Notes: generated by a model from the sequence alone, not told the origin. A stretch of 45,288 nucleotides of DNA from Rhizophlyctis rosea (GCA_027596075.1 JADGJC010000312.1:249-45536); one strand, 5' to 3'. Positions 12,001 through 25,600 are shown, counted from the stretch's first letter. Program-made: numbers and translations.

Positions 12001-13074
12001 GCTTTTGATCGTTTCCCGATTGCTCTCAACGGCCTGAAATGCTTGGTCGCGTTTTGCCATTGCTGCTATTGACTCCTCCCACTGTTTCGTAATCATCTTC
12101 TGCTGGCTGTTCAGGTCTGTGATTTCCCGATGCATCTTATTAATGGACACTTGGGCCATAGAAGTTTCGCCTCGCTGCGCCCGAAGCGTCTCCTCCAACT
12201 CCCGCCTCATTTTGAGAAGCTGCCATTGGGTATATTCAGCATATTCATTGCATTTCGATGGCCATCGATTGTTACAAGCCTACCTCCTCCCTCTCTTTCC
12301 GTATGTTCTCCAAGTCCCCTTCAGCTGCTTTCCGCTTAGATTCCGAGGCTTCAAGCTCCTTACGCAGCTTCTCCTGAACACGGCGTTGCACCTTGATATC
12401 TGAGTGATAAGCAGCATTGACTTCCCCAAGCTGACTAATTTTCGTTGTTGAATCAATGATGGATGCCTGATTTTCTTCTACAGTTTGTTGGAGGGTCTAT
12501 TGTATAGACCAAAATGAGACATATGATTGTATTGAAGTGCAGTCACGCTTCGACTTGCCTCATTCGTTCGAATGAGCTGGTTCATCTCCCGCTCCAAGGC
12601 CTCCAGGTCACTCTTCATCAAGTTGCGTTCATCTTGTGTCTGCTCCACTGTGAATTTCCTGATCTTACCAAGGAAGGATGTCAGCACATTGATTTGCGCT
12701 CATTTCTGGTGATCCCTCCTGTCGGCTGAAGTGGCGAGTCAGAAAAAATCATGGAAATCTTACATTCGTTCAACCCGCCCGTTCATCCGTCCAATCTCCT
12801 TCTTAGCCTTATACAACTCAACACCTATCTCCTTTTTCGTGCCCTCCGTCCGCTTGAGTTCTACCTCCGTTTCGTTCAATCTGCTCTCCACGGTCTCCAT
12901 CTGCTTGTCAACCGCGGAAAGAAGGGTCTGCTGCATGCGGGCATAATGGCGCTGGAGTATCTCATCATTGGTATCTTGGTCGGGTAAGGGCGTGTAGGGT
13001 GGCTTTGCGATAGGTGCCAGGTGATGTGCATTGGCAGAGGTTGGCAGTGAAGGCGGATAAAGTGTATTCAGCAT
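9048..13074 (-). CDS. Large coiled-coil protein, axonemal (CCDC40/CCDC39-like) type
   Basis: A multi-exon minus-strand gene almost wholly predicted as alpha-helical coiled coil: runs such as LEALEREMNQLIRTNE, EITDLNSQQKMITKQWEES, LRHSNAELQMMMIAQKEEL, KLQKMWLEGQ and ELRKLQPVVDELTEKN are rich in Glu, Lys, Leu and Gln with no transmembrane or catalytic motif. The KQWEES...KRD pattern and the general layout recall the CCDC39/CCDC40 pair that sets the 96-nm axonemal repeat, but I cannot separate this from other ciliary coiled-coil families. The first ATG is 13074; the frame is open upstream to a possible acceptor near 13177, so an extra 5' exon is possible. The tail is Pro/Gln-rich and ends in TGA (9050-9048). 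One intron (12558-12497) uses a GC donor (gcaagt) and a TAG acceptor. It is divergently arranged with the IFT46 gene, supporting a flagellar role. Confidence 0.75.
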
Positions 13075-13404
13075 GTTGAGGAAGTCTGTTACGGGGGATT
13101 GGCGAAGATGGATGAGTGCGGTGTGAGGGAGACGAAAAGGCACAATGCACTGCCTGTGGCTTGTGGCGGGGATCAACTAATCAGTGATCTGATCACGGGT
13201 TCAAGTAAGCTGAAGCAGGGATCAGGACCCCAATGGGTATTTTGCCGCAGATTTTGAAATGTCAAGTTTTGGGCCTAATCGCTTCTACAAATCCATCTAT
13301 ATGCATCCGCGGATATGGAGGATGAGGTATAGGTCTATTTGCACACTCAAAATGTAAACTTTGCTCAGCAGTCTTCGCCCGTTCAGAACTCTCGAGATGA
13401 TCAG
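13075..13404. promoter_or_regulatory. Divergent promoter region between two flagellar-type genes
   Basis: Only 330 bp separate the two start codons, so both genes must share this region for initiation, unless the coiled-coil gene has a further 5' exon inside it. No TATA box is obvious. I looked for an RFX X-box and found only a weak inverted repeat (ACCC-ATT-GGGGT near 13225-13240), which does not meet the consensus. Confidence 0.45.
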
Positions 13405-15656
13405 ATGGCCCTGGCAAGGCTTATCGCCCTATTTCCGCAGGTACCCGGTCGAGCTCGGCTTCTGGTCAATAGGCTTGTACTGATTGTCACAGCTCGTGAC
13501 ATTTGATTGTAGCTGGATATCTCAATTCTATCAGCCGCCCTAGAACGAACGGACAGTACGGAAGCCGCCATCGAACTAGTCCAGAAAATGACACACTTGG
13601 TGGATGACTACGAAGAAAGCAGTGCCGTCTCCAAACCACGTCCAGTCAAGTCTGCACGTCGAGCACGTGAGCTCAAAGCCACTGCAGAAAAATCCGTTGT
13701 GGAGAGCGAGGATACTCAAAAGTATGGTCGACCGGTCACTGCTCGGACGAGGAAACAACTTGATGATGATGAGGCGCTGGCGAAGGAACTTCAGGGTGAG
13801 ATGGACCGGGTGACGACGGCTCGAAGTAAGCAGAGGCAGGTGGATGATGATGAAGTACTGGCTCGTATGGAGCAGGTGGCGGAAGATGAAAGGATTGCGA
13901 GGAAGTAGGTAGCAGCGGCGTAGGATGCATCGGAAGTACTCACATTAATACTCACATGTGTTCCGTCATACCATCAAGGTTTCAAATGGACCTTGCCACA
14001 GGACGAGATCCGCAGCTTTTAAAGTCCCGCCCAGCCAGTGCAATGAGAACTCAAATGTTTCCTGCGAAGTCGGATGCAGCATTGAGTGATCCTTCCCGAT
14101 CTCTGCAAGGGTCGAGTGAGGATTTTCGTCCACATGAAGTCGTACAGTCCCATCACAATCTTGCAATGCCTGTCGAAGGTCAATTGAATGCCGCCACATC
14201 CCTAAGTCGAAGCGGCGGGATTGATAATCTTAGTCCGGAGGATATGGATCCGAATGACCCTCGGAGGGAGCAGTTGTTGAAGGAGCAAGAGGTATGCAGC
14301 TACCGTTCATAAGACCTTCCCTTCTCAACTGACAACCTTGGAAAGGCAGCTCAGCGGGCGGCCGCAATAAAAGGCAGCCTCACACCATCGGCAAATCTAT
14401 CATCAAATATGGGGCATGAGCCACAATCCGAACCAGAAGCCTCAGAATATGATCACACCGAAGAAGCATCCACAGATATGGGAGACCACGAGGAAACATA
14501 TTTCCAACCACTACGAGATCCAGAGTATGAATGCCGTGTCTTTCAACTTTTGCCTAGGTAACAGCTGACTGAATACCAGTGCGATGATCTTCCCCGAAGC
14601 ATCCGTAACCAGCAGTCCCGTTCCCGACGATCCGCTAACAGCACACATACAAGAGCTGTTTGCACAAATATCCGCGTATCAGCCTGAGACAATAGAGCTG
14701 CAAGCTGAATTGAAGTGTTTTGTTCCGGATTATATTCCGTCGATAGGGGATATTGATCCTATGATTAAGGTGATGTCTGTCCGACAAAATCAATGTTACA
14801 ATGCATTCTCATCTATGCACGCGCAGGTTGCACCGCCATCGCGATGGCCTGATGAGTCAAACAAGCCCGTAATCGTGGCGACGCTACCATCATCAGGGTT
14901 GGCGGTATTAGACGAGCCAGCTATAAACCAGTCTGACCCAGCAGGTATTTCTTGATATTGAGAGCGCACTTCGGACACTAGTGCATACTTGCATGCTAAC
15001 TATGGCTTTTAGTGTTGGATCTTACTCTGAGAGCACTCTCCAAAGGTGTCCCTGGCACCTCCACAACCCACAACGTCCGCTCCATCCAACTCTCTTTCTC
15101 GCAAGACCCATCCGCCGCCACAGGCAAAAAGACTCTAGCAACATGGGTCCAAAACCTATACGACTTGCATTCCCACAAGCCACCAGATAAAGTAACGTAC
15201 ACACGGCCAATGCCGGAAGTGGAAGCGCTTATGGCGGAATGGCCTGCGGAAGTGGATCGTGCGCTGGAGAGTAAGGAGGTAAGGGGAGAGGTGTAGCAGA
15301 GAGTTTGAATTGGAGCATAAGGTGATGACTTTCTTCCAAAGGTAGCCCTCCCATCACCAGACATCGACCTCACATTACCGGAATACTCCCGACTTCTATG
15401 TGCGGTACTGGACATTCCTGTCCATCTGCAACCAAAACCGTCACGACCCAATGCAGTCAACAAAGCAGGAGCGCCCACTAAAACATCGCCATCATCGCGA
15501 GCGCACATCGAAGCATTACATGTCCTTTTCACAGTATATTCAGAATTCAAGAATTCGCAGCATTTTGGGCGGAATTTTGGAGGTGGTGCGGGTCCTGGTG
15601 GAGGGGTTGGCAGTAGTGAGCGGGGTGGAGAGAGACCGGATGTTTTGATGGTTTGA
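13405..15656 (+). CDS. IFT46: Intraflagellar transport protein 46 with N-terminal CUE domain
   Basis: Eight exons join in frame (13405-13440, 13513-13904, 13979-14291, 14346-14524, 14580-14769, 14827-14944, 15013-15278, 15342-15656) to give 602 residues. The C-terminal half is IFT46, a subunit of the IFT-B train that carries cargo along the flagellum: HIQELFAQISAYQPETIEL, FVPDYIPSIGDID, VLDEPAINQSDP, YTRPMPEVEALM and YSEFKNSQHF are family signatures. Residues about 2-40 instead match a CUE ubiquitin-binding fold (LARLIALFPQLD, then AIELV), followed by two UIM-like acidic motifs (DDEALAKELQ, DDEVLARMEQ). Known IFT46 proteins begin with an acidic disordered tail, not a CUE domain. All joints are canonical GT-AG and no stop or start separates the two halves. 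The ATG at 13405 is the first in frame after an upstream TAG. The tail is Gly-rich and ends in TGA. Confidence 0.88.
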
Positions 15657-15970
15657 AGATTAACGGCCCGTTCGAGTTTTTCATCAATGTACATATTCAT
15701 CAACATGTAAGCACAAAGGCATGAACGCGACAGTCATCCCCTGGTAGGAAACTTTGCGATGAACCGGTCATTGAACTATCAAATATGTCCTTTGACCCTC
15801 ATGGTTGATCAAGCTCTTCATTTCACATGTGTCACGGAATCCTTATTACATCAATATGCGTTTCATGTTTCACTATACGACAAATTCCATTCAACTTGTT
15901 ACTGTCCCACTCTCACACACACTCTCACATATGCACTTTCACAACCATACTTCAGACAACACAACGCCCG

Positions 15971-17018
<1,048 letters not shown>

Positions 17019-17449
17019 TCAAGAGAATACGCTTTGAATGGAGACAAAGGAAGATCACAAACGAATGTGAGAGTCGAGACAGACAACCTCAGGGGGGCAC
17101 TGCGCAGTCGATACCCGGTCTGAACCCAGGGTCCGAGAATGACTGACGGTGGCGGTGTACATTGCTGTGGCACAAAATGACTCACAAATCACATGATTAT
17201 TCTTCAAAGCCACCGCCACGGAAATCCATCAAATACAGGGTCACCGGAGCTGGTTGCTCTCACCCTTCTTCTTTCCTCCAGTATTCATTTCTATCATCAA
17301 TTTCCAATTTCATTTTCCAATCCCATTCTATCTGAACTCAAAATAACCATCGACCCATCGCATCCATCCATCGTCCATCATCCGCTCCATCCTCCATCAA
17401 AGGTATGCCTGCTGGTCGACATTCACAATTCTTTGGATACTAATTCTCG

Positions 17450-17478
17450 GGAGCGCATGGTATCGGTCCATGCGCTCC
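17450..17478. repeat. Hairpin: 11-bp perfect stem, 7-nt loop
   Basis: GGAGCGCATGG (17450-17460) pairs exactly with CCATGCGCTCC (17468-17478) around the loop TATCGGT. It is preceded by GATACTAATTCTCG, closely matching the sequence before the second hairpin. Confidence 0.85.
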
Positions 17479-17552
17479 AATGCTCCAGGTCTGGAACATC
17501 CATCAAGGTACGTCTCGCTGCTTCCATCCCATCAATCCCGATACTAACTCGA

Positions 17553-17585
17553 GGGGAGCGTATGGTATCAATCCATGCGCTCCCC
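17553..17585. repeat. Hairpin: 13-bp stem with one mismatch/wobble, 7-nt loop
   Basis: GGGGAGCGTATGG (17553-17565) pairs with CCATGCGCTCCCC (17573-17585) around TATCAAT, with a single T-G position. It is a diverged copy of the hairpin about 103 bp upstream; both share the GATACTAA leader and a TATC loop start. Confidence 0.8.
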
Positions 17586-18226
17586 AGCATCCATCCATTT
17601 AGGCCGCAGAACAGCACAACGCAGATTGTTACCTGACTTGTATGTCGGTTGCCTTCCTCGTACGCATTCATCATCCTCATTTGGGGTATCATCCTCATAC
17701 TGGGGTTTGACAGTAACCAGACAACATCCTGCATCGCACAAACGCAGGGGGCAGACCTCGCATCACTATTGCACTGATGGGTGATGGTAGAGGGTGCTGC
17801 GGCTATTCGTGAGCCCTGCTGCTTCGGCAAAGGTGTCTCTCTCTCACACTCCAGTGGGGAATATGCCGTTGTTGGGCTTGAGGGGCCGGCAGGCGTTTGT
17901 GACGTCGCTCCAGTCGAACAATCCGGGAACCGTATAAGCCGTGTACCAAGACCATACGCATATGTGAACTACCAAGTGTTCCTTGTGCATCGTTCCACAG
18001 ATTGTCCACACTTTGGTAGGTATGCCGTGAAATCCGTCGCTCCCATCGAAAGTTGGGAACCGTTACAGCCGGGTAAATCATGTACATAAGACAAAATAAT
18101 ATATGAAATTGAAAACGCCATCAAAAGTTATCAGTGCATGTTTAGTCTGTTCTTACGTTATGTGCAATCGTACAGTATGGTCTAGCATATATACAAACAT
18201 TCTCCACTCCAAACACACAAAGCGCG

Positions 18227-21200
18227 TTAAATCTTCCTCCTCTTCCACCCCCCAACATCCCCATCCCCACTGCCAAACTCCCCAACAACATCCGGTGCAC
18301 TGTCCCCAAGCCCTCCCTGAATCCCGAAGTCCGACTCGTCCCCCTCATCATCCCGCACCACCTGCGAAGCCTGCCGCTGAGACGGATCCCACACCAAGTT
18401 TCCTGAAGCAAGATGGCCAGAGAGAAGGTACCGCTCCGTATGTGTCGACGACTGGGACGCAGATACTGAAGTAATCAAACCCTCACCACCAGCCGTCGTC
18501 TCATCATGCTGGCGTTTCTGTCCCTGCGGTCTCTGACTTCCATCCGCTGCAGTGGATGCCGCCGCATGAGATTGTGACGGCTGAGATGCAAGAGTTGTGT
18601 TTTGATTCGCTTGCTTTCCGAACCGTTGCGAGAACTTGAACTGTCGCTTGGGAGGTTGTTGCTGGGTGAGTGTTTGGGCTTGCGAGGGTTGGGGTTGCGA
18701 TGATGGACGTGATGGTTGGGACGAAGATGGATGTGCGGCTAATGGTCGTAATGATTGAGGTGTTTGGCGTGCAGGTGGGTATGTGGGGGATCGGGTGTCC
18801 GGTTGAGGGGTGGAGGCCGTTTTGCTCAACTGCCGACCAGTGAGTGAATTTGACCCGTTCGCCGCTGCTTGTGCCGATACAGGTCGCTGCGCTTGTGACT
18901 GGTACGGTGGCATCTCTCTTGAGCCGTCCATTCGATTCAGTGACTCCTCACCCTCCTTTTCTCTGCTTGGTGCGGGCTCCACCATGTCGCCTCCATCCCG
19001 CGGCGTCGAATCCTCCTGAAATCGAACAGGTGACGGCGTCCACGAATAGAACACTTCCTCGTCACTCTGCTCATCGTCATTTCCATGTTCCGCTCTGCTC
19101 TTGCCCTTCACAGAAGCGTTTCCAGCTCCACTCGCGCTCGCAAATTTGATGTTTTCGAAACTTGGGTCCATGTAATGCCCTGAAGGTCCGTCGTCGTCTC
19201 CGCCTTCATTGCCATCGCCCATGGGAGGTGGTGGGTAGAGTTCTGCGCTGACGAGATGTTCTAGTCCCAACCGCCCGAGGATCTTTCTCTCTGTTAAGTG
19301 ATCCGTGTTAGTTAACCTCAGAATCAAGAACTTTCGAGCCAACAATATCAACCTTGCTCCAAGTACTCAGCTTCTCCATCGTCCGGAAATGCAGCATGCA
19401 ATGTGGAAGTAACGCCCGCCAACGCCGAACTTTGCATTGATGCCTCCATAAGGATGACCGCGACCACGGCATCTCGTACAGCCACCTCGCTCTGGAAACA
19501 CAACCGTGCCTGAGCCAAAGAGCGTCAACACGCAGACGTTCGAAAGCTGCTTGAAGGGAAGACTTACATGCGCTTGCGCCAGGCGAACTAAACTCTCTAA
19601 CAATCTAACCGTAGTCCTTGCCGCATTGCGTAAGTCCGCTCTGCGTTGCATTTGATAATACTTCTTCAGAACGTCTTCGGCGCCTTTGGACATGATAGGT
19701 GTGAACGCAGCCTTAACATGCATGATGTAGGCCTGCATCTTACTGATCGGCCATAGTGCTGCGGAAGGCTGTGCAGAATGTATAGGATGCGGATTACGGG
19801 TGGCTTCTGTTCCCAAGATGAAGGAGGAGATAACTCTAAAGAATGTTGTTAACGAGGGCTATTTCAGGGGGGGAACAATCTGTTACTCACTCATCCCATT
19901 CCTCATTGACTCCATCCAAGAGAACGAGAATCAAATCAAATCTCGATAGTAGCGGGCTCGCTAAAGCAATGTTGACCTCCACATTCTGTGATGGATCGTA
20001 TTTCCCTTTTGGATTCGTCGCGGCAAGGATCGAGCAACGCGTGTTGAGTTTGCAAACAAGTCCGGCCTTCGCAACACTGATGGTCTGAAAGTGAACAGGA
20101 ACCGAACAATGTCAATTCCACACGCTGAAGAAAACCGAAATACGCCGAAATACGCAATCTGAGTGAGACGGGTACTCACTTGCTGTTCCATTGCTTCATG
20201 CACCGCCGTCTTATCACTTTCCCTAATACTCCCAAACTCATCGATGCAACACAAGCCGCGGTCAGCCAGAACCAACGCTCCGGCCTCCAAATGCCACTCT
20301 CCCGAATCCTTCACAGCCGAGACCGTAAGACCTGCGCTGGTCGAACCAATGCCGGTCGTCGTTATCGTTCGTGGGCAAACGTACGAGGCGTATCGAAGGA
20401 ACTGAGATTTTCCGGTGCCTGCAGAAGTATGGTTGAGAAATGAAGGATTCAAGAGGAAGTGCTGAGCTCCATGCTGCTATACCTGGATCCCCAACCAACA
20501 AAAGGTGCGCATCTCCTCGAATCTTGATCCCGTTTTCCGTTCTCCCGACGCCCCCGATGAGAATCAGCGTTACAGCTAGTTTGACAATGTACATGCCGAA
20601 GATTTTGGGGCAAAACGATCTCAATATGATGTTTCTTCCTATACGGCTCGTCAGGGCATGTTTGGTTTGTAAAGTGGCTGAAAAGAACTTAGGAATCATA
20701 CCGGTGAAGGGAGCATTCTTGTGCATCTCCCAAAACTGCTCAAATTCCGCCCGAGTCTCATCTGTCAGCAGCGCGTTTGCACGTAGCTCGTTGTTTATGC
20801 GTATTTGGTTAGCAACCAGGACAATGTCCGCGTCACAACGTTCGCCTTGTTGGAAAGGCTTGTATCGTCTAGTCACAACGCCTCTGTAACAACAATAAGC
20901 CTCTGCAAACAGCACCATGCATAAGCGCCATGACACGCACGTAATCGTAACATCGTCGCCTGCTTTGCATTGATCTACCAGGTCGTCCTCCAGAATGACT
21001 ACCATAGATCGAGGGATGGTGCCCATTGCCAGTTTCGCTACTTGCTCTTGCACCTTGATCTCTTGATAGTCTTTGCATACATCCCGGAGCTCGCCTGGAG
21101 ACAGACAAACGAAACAATTGATCAATATACAGATTGAACTCCGGCGGGCGTGCTGCCCGTCATGAATGCCAACTAACGATGCGATAAAGCGCAGCACAAT

Positions 21201-22171
21201 CTGCAGCTTCAACCGAACGACTGGCTTGAAAGACGTTCTCACCTGCATCAGTCGGCACCTCCCGGAACTTCCCACCCTCGCATCCTCCACCCACCCCAAC
21301 CACGATATCAGCTTTGCACCGTACAGGTCGTGGGATAAGATTGTACTGCTCCCGTTCGTAAAACACAGGGAACCTCCCCCCACACGCCGAACATTGGTAC
21401 ATCTTGGACGTTTGTACCATTTTCACCATTCCAGATCGAATGACGGTCCCGTGCAGGACAATCAATTTTCCTACATCCGCCGACCGCGGGAGTCGGTTGC
21501 GCCAAACTTCAGGTATACCGTAATCGACGCCCAAGCTGCGAAGCCCATTAGTCGGCTCAGCTTTTACAATTCAAGTATTTCCGAAAGACCTACCGATCTA
21601 CGCGGATGTGACATAAATCTTTGTACGTGAGGTATTCTGCTAGTCCGCTCGTCCTCATAAGGTGCTGTTGAGCTCTCCGTAAGGCCTCGTCACAGAGAGG
21701 AAGCATAAGCGTCGGTTGGGTCACTATCTGCTCCACTAGCCAGCCGTTGGCGGCTGCTAGTTCAAACATGCTTGAAGATGAACATAGTTCAGAGATTCCG
21801 AACAGTGCAACTTCACGGACAACACACTACTCACTTGACATTGATGGAGTAGTGTAGGGATACATCCGGCTGTCGAAGCATTGTCAAGATCTCATTTTTG
21901 CATAGTTCTAAAAACTCCACTTTGAGTTGTTCTGAACACCGCGCGAAGCGGGGAAGAACGTTCAGTGGTGGGTTCTCAGCGCGTGTCAGAACGCAGTCAT
22001 TTCTCTCACCGATAATGTCAGGAACCCTTGCGTCGTCAATTCTTTGCGTACCCGCACCGTCTTGATTAAGTGCGGCCCCTTCAGCAGCCTCGCCTAAAGT
22101 GTTCTCAAGGTTATACTTTTAATTCCTCCTTGGTTCCCACGCTGACGTGGTATCACCTTCCCCTCCCCCAT
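18227..22171 (-). CDS. MCM9: MCM9 replicative-family DNA helicase
   Basis: The product is an MCM-family AAA+ helicase; MCM9 works with MCM8 in homologous recombination and mismatch-repair-linked processes in the nucleus. MCM9-type signatures are present: [52 protein letters not shown] and the zinc-binding CSAC...C region. The AAA+ core has Walker [23 protein letters not shown], Walker B GLCCIDEF, and [12 protein letters not shown] plus the arginine finger in [11 protein letters not shown]. The C-terminal 370 residues are a Gln/Pro/Ser-rich disordered tail with basic patch [13 protein letters not shown] and an end WKRRKI, TAA. Several introns interrupt the core. The start is uncertain: ATG 22171 requires a 41-nt intron to reach the open exon around 22110-21840. 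No MCM8 is in the window. Confidence 0.93.
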
Positions 22172-22645
22172 GTTGAGTGAACAAGTCCTGCGTATGTCCG
22201 CCTGAGGAGGCACCGGCTCGGTTCATTCAGTTCTTTGGATGCGTATCAAGTAGTGTTCAGGTTCTTCCGAGTACAACGCACACGTCGCTGCCGGCTTTTC
22301 GCAGCAGATGCCAATGCTTTTGCAGATGCGTGAAGTAAACAAAGCTATTTTCAGGAGTGCGTGGTCTTTGACTCTGCTTGCTGTTTCAATAAAGCTCAAA
22401 TTTGGTCAAATGATTGCTCCGCCACATCTGACTCAATTACTCCAAAGATGGCTGAATTGACTGCGCGAGGCTTTCCAACGAAATCCCAACCATACAGAAA
22501 CTGACAAGCATCCACTCGCAAACATGCGTTGCCCAAAAGGCAGACTATGTGATGATTCTAATATGGTACAATAGCAGAAGCTCCAACAACTATACACATA
22601 ACTTAACTCCCTGGTGCGTCACAGCAAGCCCTTTCCCTGAGAAAA
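22172..22645. other. Intergenic, MCM9 promoter side
   Basis: The 474 bp between the BRWD stop and the tentative MCM9 start hold no coding sequence that I can support. Part may be 5' leader of MCM9 if transcription starts further upstream. Confidence 0.4.
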
Positions 22646-25600
22646 TCACTGTCTCCTTCCTTTCTTCTTCGGCTTCCTCCCAATTCCCGTCCAATCGCCA
22701 GTCGAACTATCACTAGCGGTGTCGACCTTCCGTCTCCGACTGCTCCGTGTCCCAACCCCACCAGAAGCCTCTTCATCAACATCAGAAGTCGATACAAATC
22801 CGTTCGACGAAGCGCACTCCCCTCCACCCACATCCTCATCACCATCCCACTCGCTACCCTCCCCGTCCTCATCGTCCCCTTCCAAAAACGTCTCCGGCGG
22901 GACAGACTGACCATCAACAGACATCCCTCCATTCCACGGCGGATCAACCTCCTCCTCCGGAACCTGCGCAAGCCGGCCATTTGTAAACTTCAGTAATGCA
23001 CCATTCTCATACATCTCAACCGACGGATTTCCACCGTCGTCATCCTCCTCATCACTGATAACCACCCTCCTACCCTTCCCTTTCCGCTGCGCCCTCCCCT
23101 CCCACCGATCCTCATCCTCACTCTCACCCCCAGCCTCCGAATACTCCTCCACACTGCCAGCAGTCCCCCCACCGTCCGCCTCCGGTGTCCCACCCCCCGC
23201 CATGAACTTCAATTTCACTTTGAAGCTCGAAGGCTGTGGAGTTTCATCTTCCGTACTGATCTGTCTTCCACGTCCCGGTCCCCGCTTATGAGTTGGTTTC
23301 GGTCCAAGAATTTCATTCCTCAGGGTCGGCAAGAGCGTGTCGGCAATATTCCAGATATCACTGCCTTCCTCATTGAAAATCTTTGCATTGGCGGCCATGG
23401 TGTCCACGTCCCACGCAACGGCCTACGAGAAAAACTTTAGCAACAATCAACATGCAGTCAACTCTTGTCCTTACGGCATTACCTGGACTGATCGGTAAAA
23501 CCCATTTTTCAGTCTTTCCTGCATCATCTCCAAGCAAACTGGATATGCAACACCTTGAAGATACGTCGGATAGCTAGCGTAGTCTACGGGTTCGACGAAG
23601 ACTTCCAATCGCGTATCGACGATGTAATTCGCTAGAATGGCGCTGATGCGGGTGCGCTCTACAGAATACACACAAGTCAATATGCGGAATGAACGGACTT
23701 CAGAAATGTATTTTCGATGAGATCGCAACCTACCGTCATCACTCAGTCCTTGCCTCTTCGTCCATGCCCATGTTTCATCGTCTGTTCTGATTTCCCATGG
23801 ACTCATGTTCGCACCGCCCGAACCATCGTGCCAGGTAAGGGAAACACTTTCCCAACACCCATCCCACCCACCTTCCCTAAACCCATTCCCGACATTTTCA
23901 ACCGTTCCCTCATATTCACCGTCTTGGTAACCCGCCATGATCATGACCCCTTCAGCAAGCTCTTGATCAAAGACACTCGCCACAAACTCGTCAAACAGCA
24001 CCAGAAAATCTTCACACTGGTCCACATCCGCGTACGCGACCCTCAGTGTCTCCTTCTTATCGTTGATCTTCAACGGATGCATACGCGCTTTATAAGGACG
24101 TGGTGGCAGATCCTGCGACCATGACTGCGCATAGGCGCCTTGATCCGTCTTCCATGTGAACTCGCCACCATGTTCCACCCACACCTCAATCTCGACGCAC
24201 GCAACCTCCGGATTCGTTGCAAGGAAAGTCAGTTTACGCACTTCGCCGTACACGACTCCCGGCAATTTTGGATCGAGTCCTCCGGGTCCAGTTGTTGGGA
24301 TTCTCAGGTGGGGGTACTCCTGTTGCGCGACCTCAACAAACTTTTCATGGCCTTTCTTGATATATGCCACGAAGTCACCAATTTGTGGAAGGTATGGTGT
24401 CCGTTTTGCTTCAACTTGGGTGATCCTAGTGCGCATTATTCCGATTTAGATGACATATGACAAATAGTACTGAGGGGGGGGAAAGGTACGTACCAATCGC
24501 CAGGCTGGCTTCTTGATGGAGAACCGATGCCAATCGCCCTGAACCAGTTTTTCCCGGCCCTGCTACCGCTTCCTGTCTGTCCATTCGACCCGCTGGGGCC
24601 TGCCGCATGCTTTGCTTTCTTGCTACGAGGAGGTGGTGATGGCGAAGGTGTCATGTTGATCTCAATCTCGCTCTCAGTTTCTGTTTGCATAGGCTCGCTG
24701 TCATCCGTCCGACTATCCCTCCTGACCCTCCTCTCTCTTTTGATCTCCACATCATCATCCAAGTCGTCCTCAAGTTCATCCTTATACGACACAACCCGCG
24801 TTCTCTTTCGTCGGCCACTGCTGCTTCCGCCGACATCCGGATCCCAATCTGCATCTTCCTCCTCGCTTTCCGAAAGCTGGCGCTTCCTTTTCCCACTTCC
24901 ACTACCGCCAGCCCGCTTCTTCCGCCTTTGCTTCTTCCGTTTTTTCTTTTCCGCAAGACTTCGTCGGGCTTTTCTATGTACAGTCTCCTCCGCGTCGTCA
25001 TCGACCACAAAACTGGGATCGTCGCTGCCGACTTCCATGTCCCCAATGTCTGAGTCGTTATCATCTTCTTCAGATGCACCATTTCCAGCGTACTCGTCAC
25101 CACTTGACTCTGGTAGAGGGAAGATGATTTCTTGTAAAAACTGCATGTCGGGCTCCTGATCTGATTCGGACCGACGACGTTTTTTGGGCTTGGGCTTATC
25201 TTCAATGACAGGATTTGGGCTGGACGGAGGGATCAGCTCAATCAATATGAGAAGCTATGGGTGCTATCGAGGAATTGTTCGTATCAATCAACTCTGAAGG
25301 CGGCTACAACTTACTTCGCATTCTTGGTTTCGATCTCCAAAATACCCATCTCCTCCATTATCCTCTGCACCAACCCCTCCCTGATCTTTTGACTCCACTT
25401 GGTGTAAACACCCAACCCGTCCACCGGCAAACTCGATCTAATCTTCGCATAGCCTGGATACGGGCTTCGCCCCCCATTCACAACGTCTCCCAACTCTACC
25501 AGTTCAGGTGCTATCTGAGCCTGCTCGTCGATTAGCGCACCATTTTGGTCTTGTCGTACAATAGACCAATCAAGGTCAAAGAACTGGTCGTAAGGCGAAC

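Noticed and set aside
13220..13245. RFX X-box in the divergent flagellar promoter
   Set aside because: The ACCC-ATT-GGGGT inverted repeat does not satisfy the GTNRCC/RGYAAC consensus.
24527..25159. 210-codon plus-strand open frame rich in Ser and Leu
   Set aside because: It is the antisense of the acidic and basic linker of the BRWD gene.
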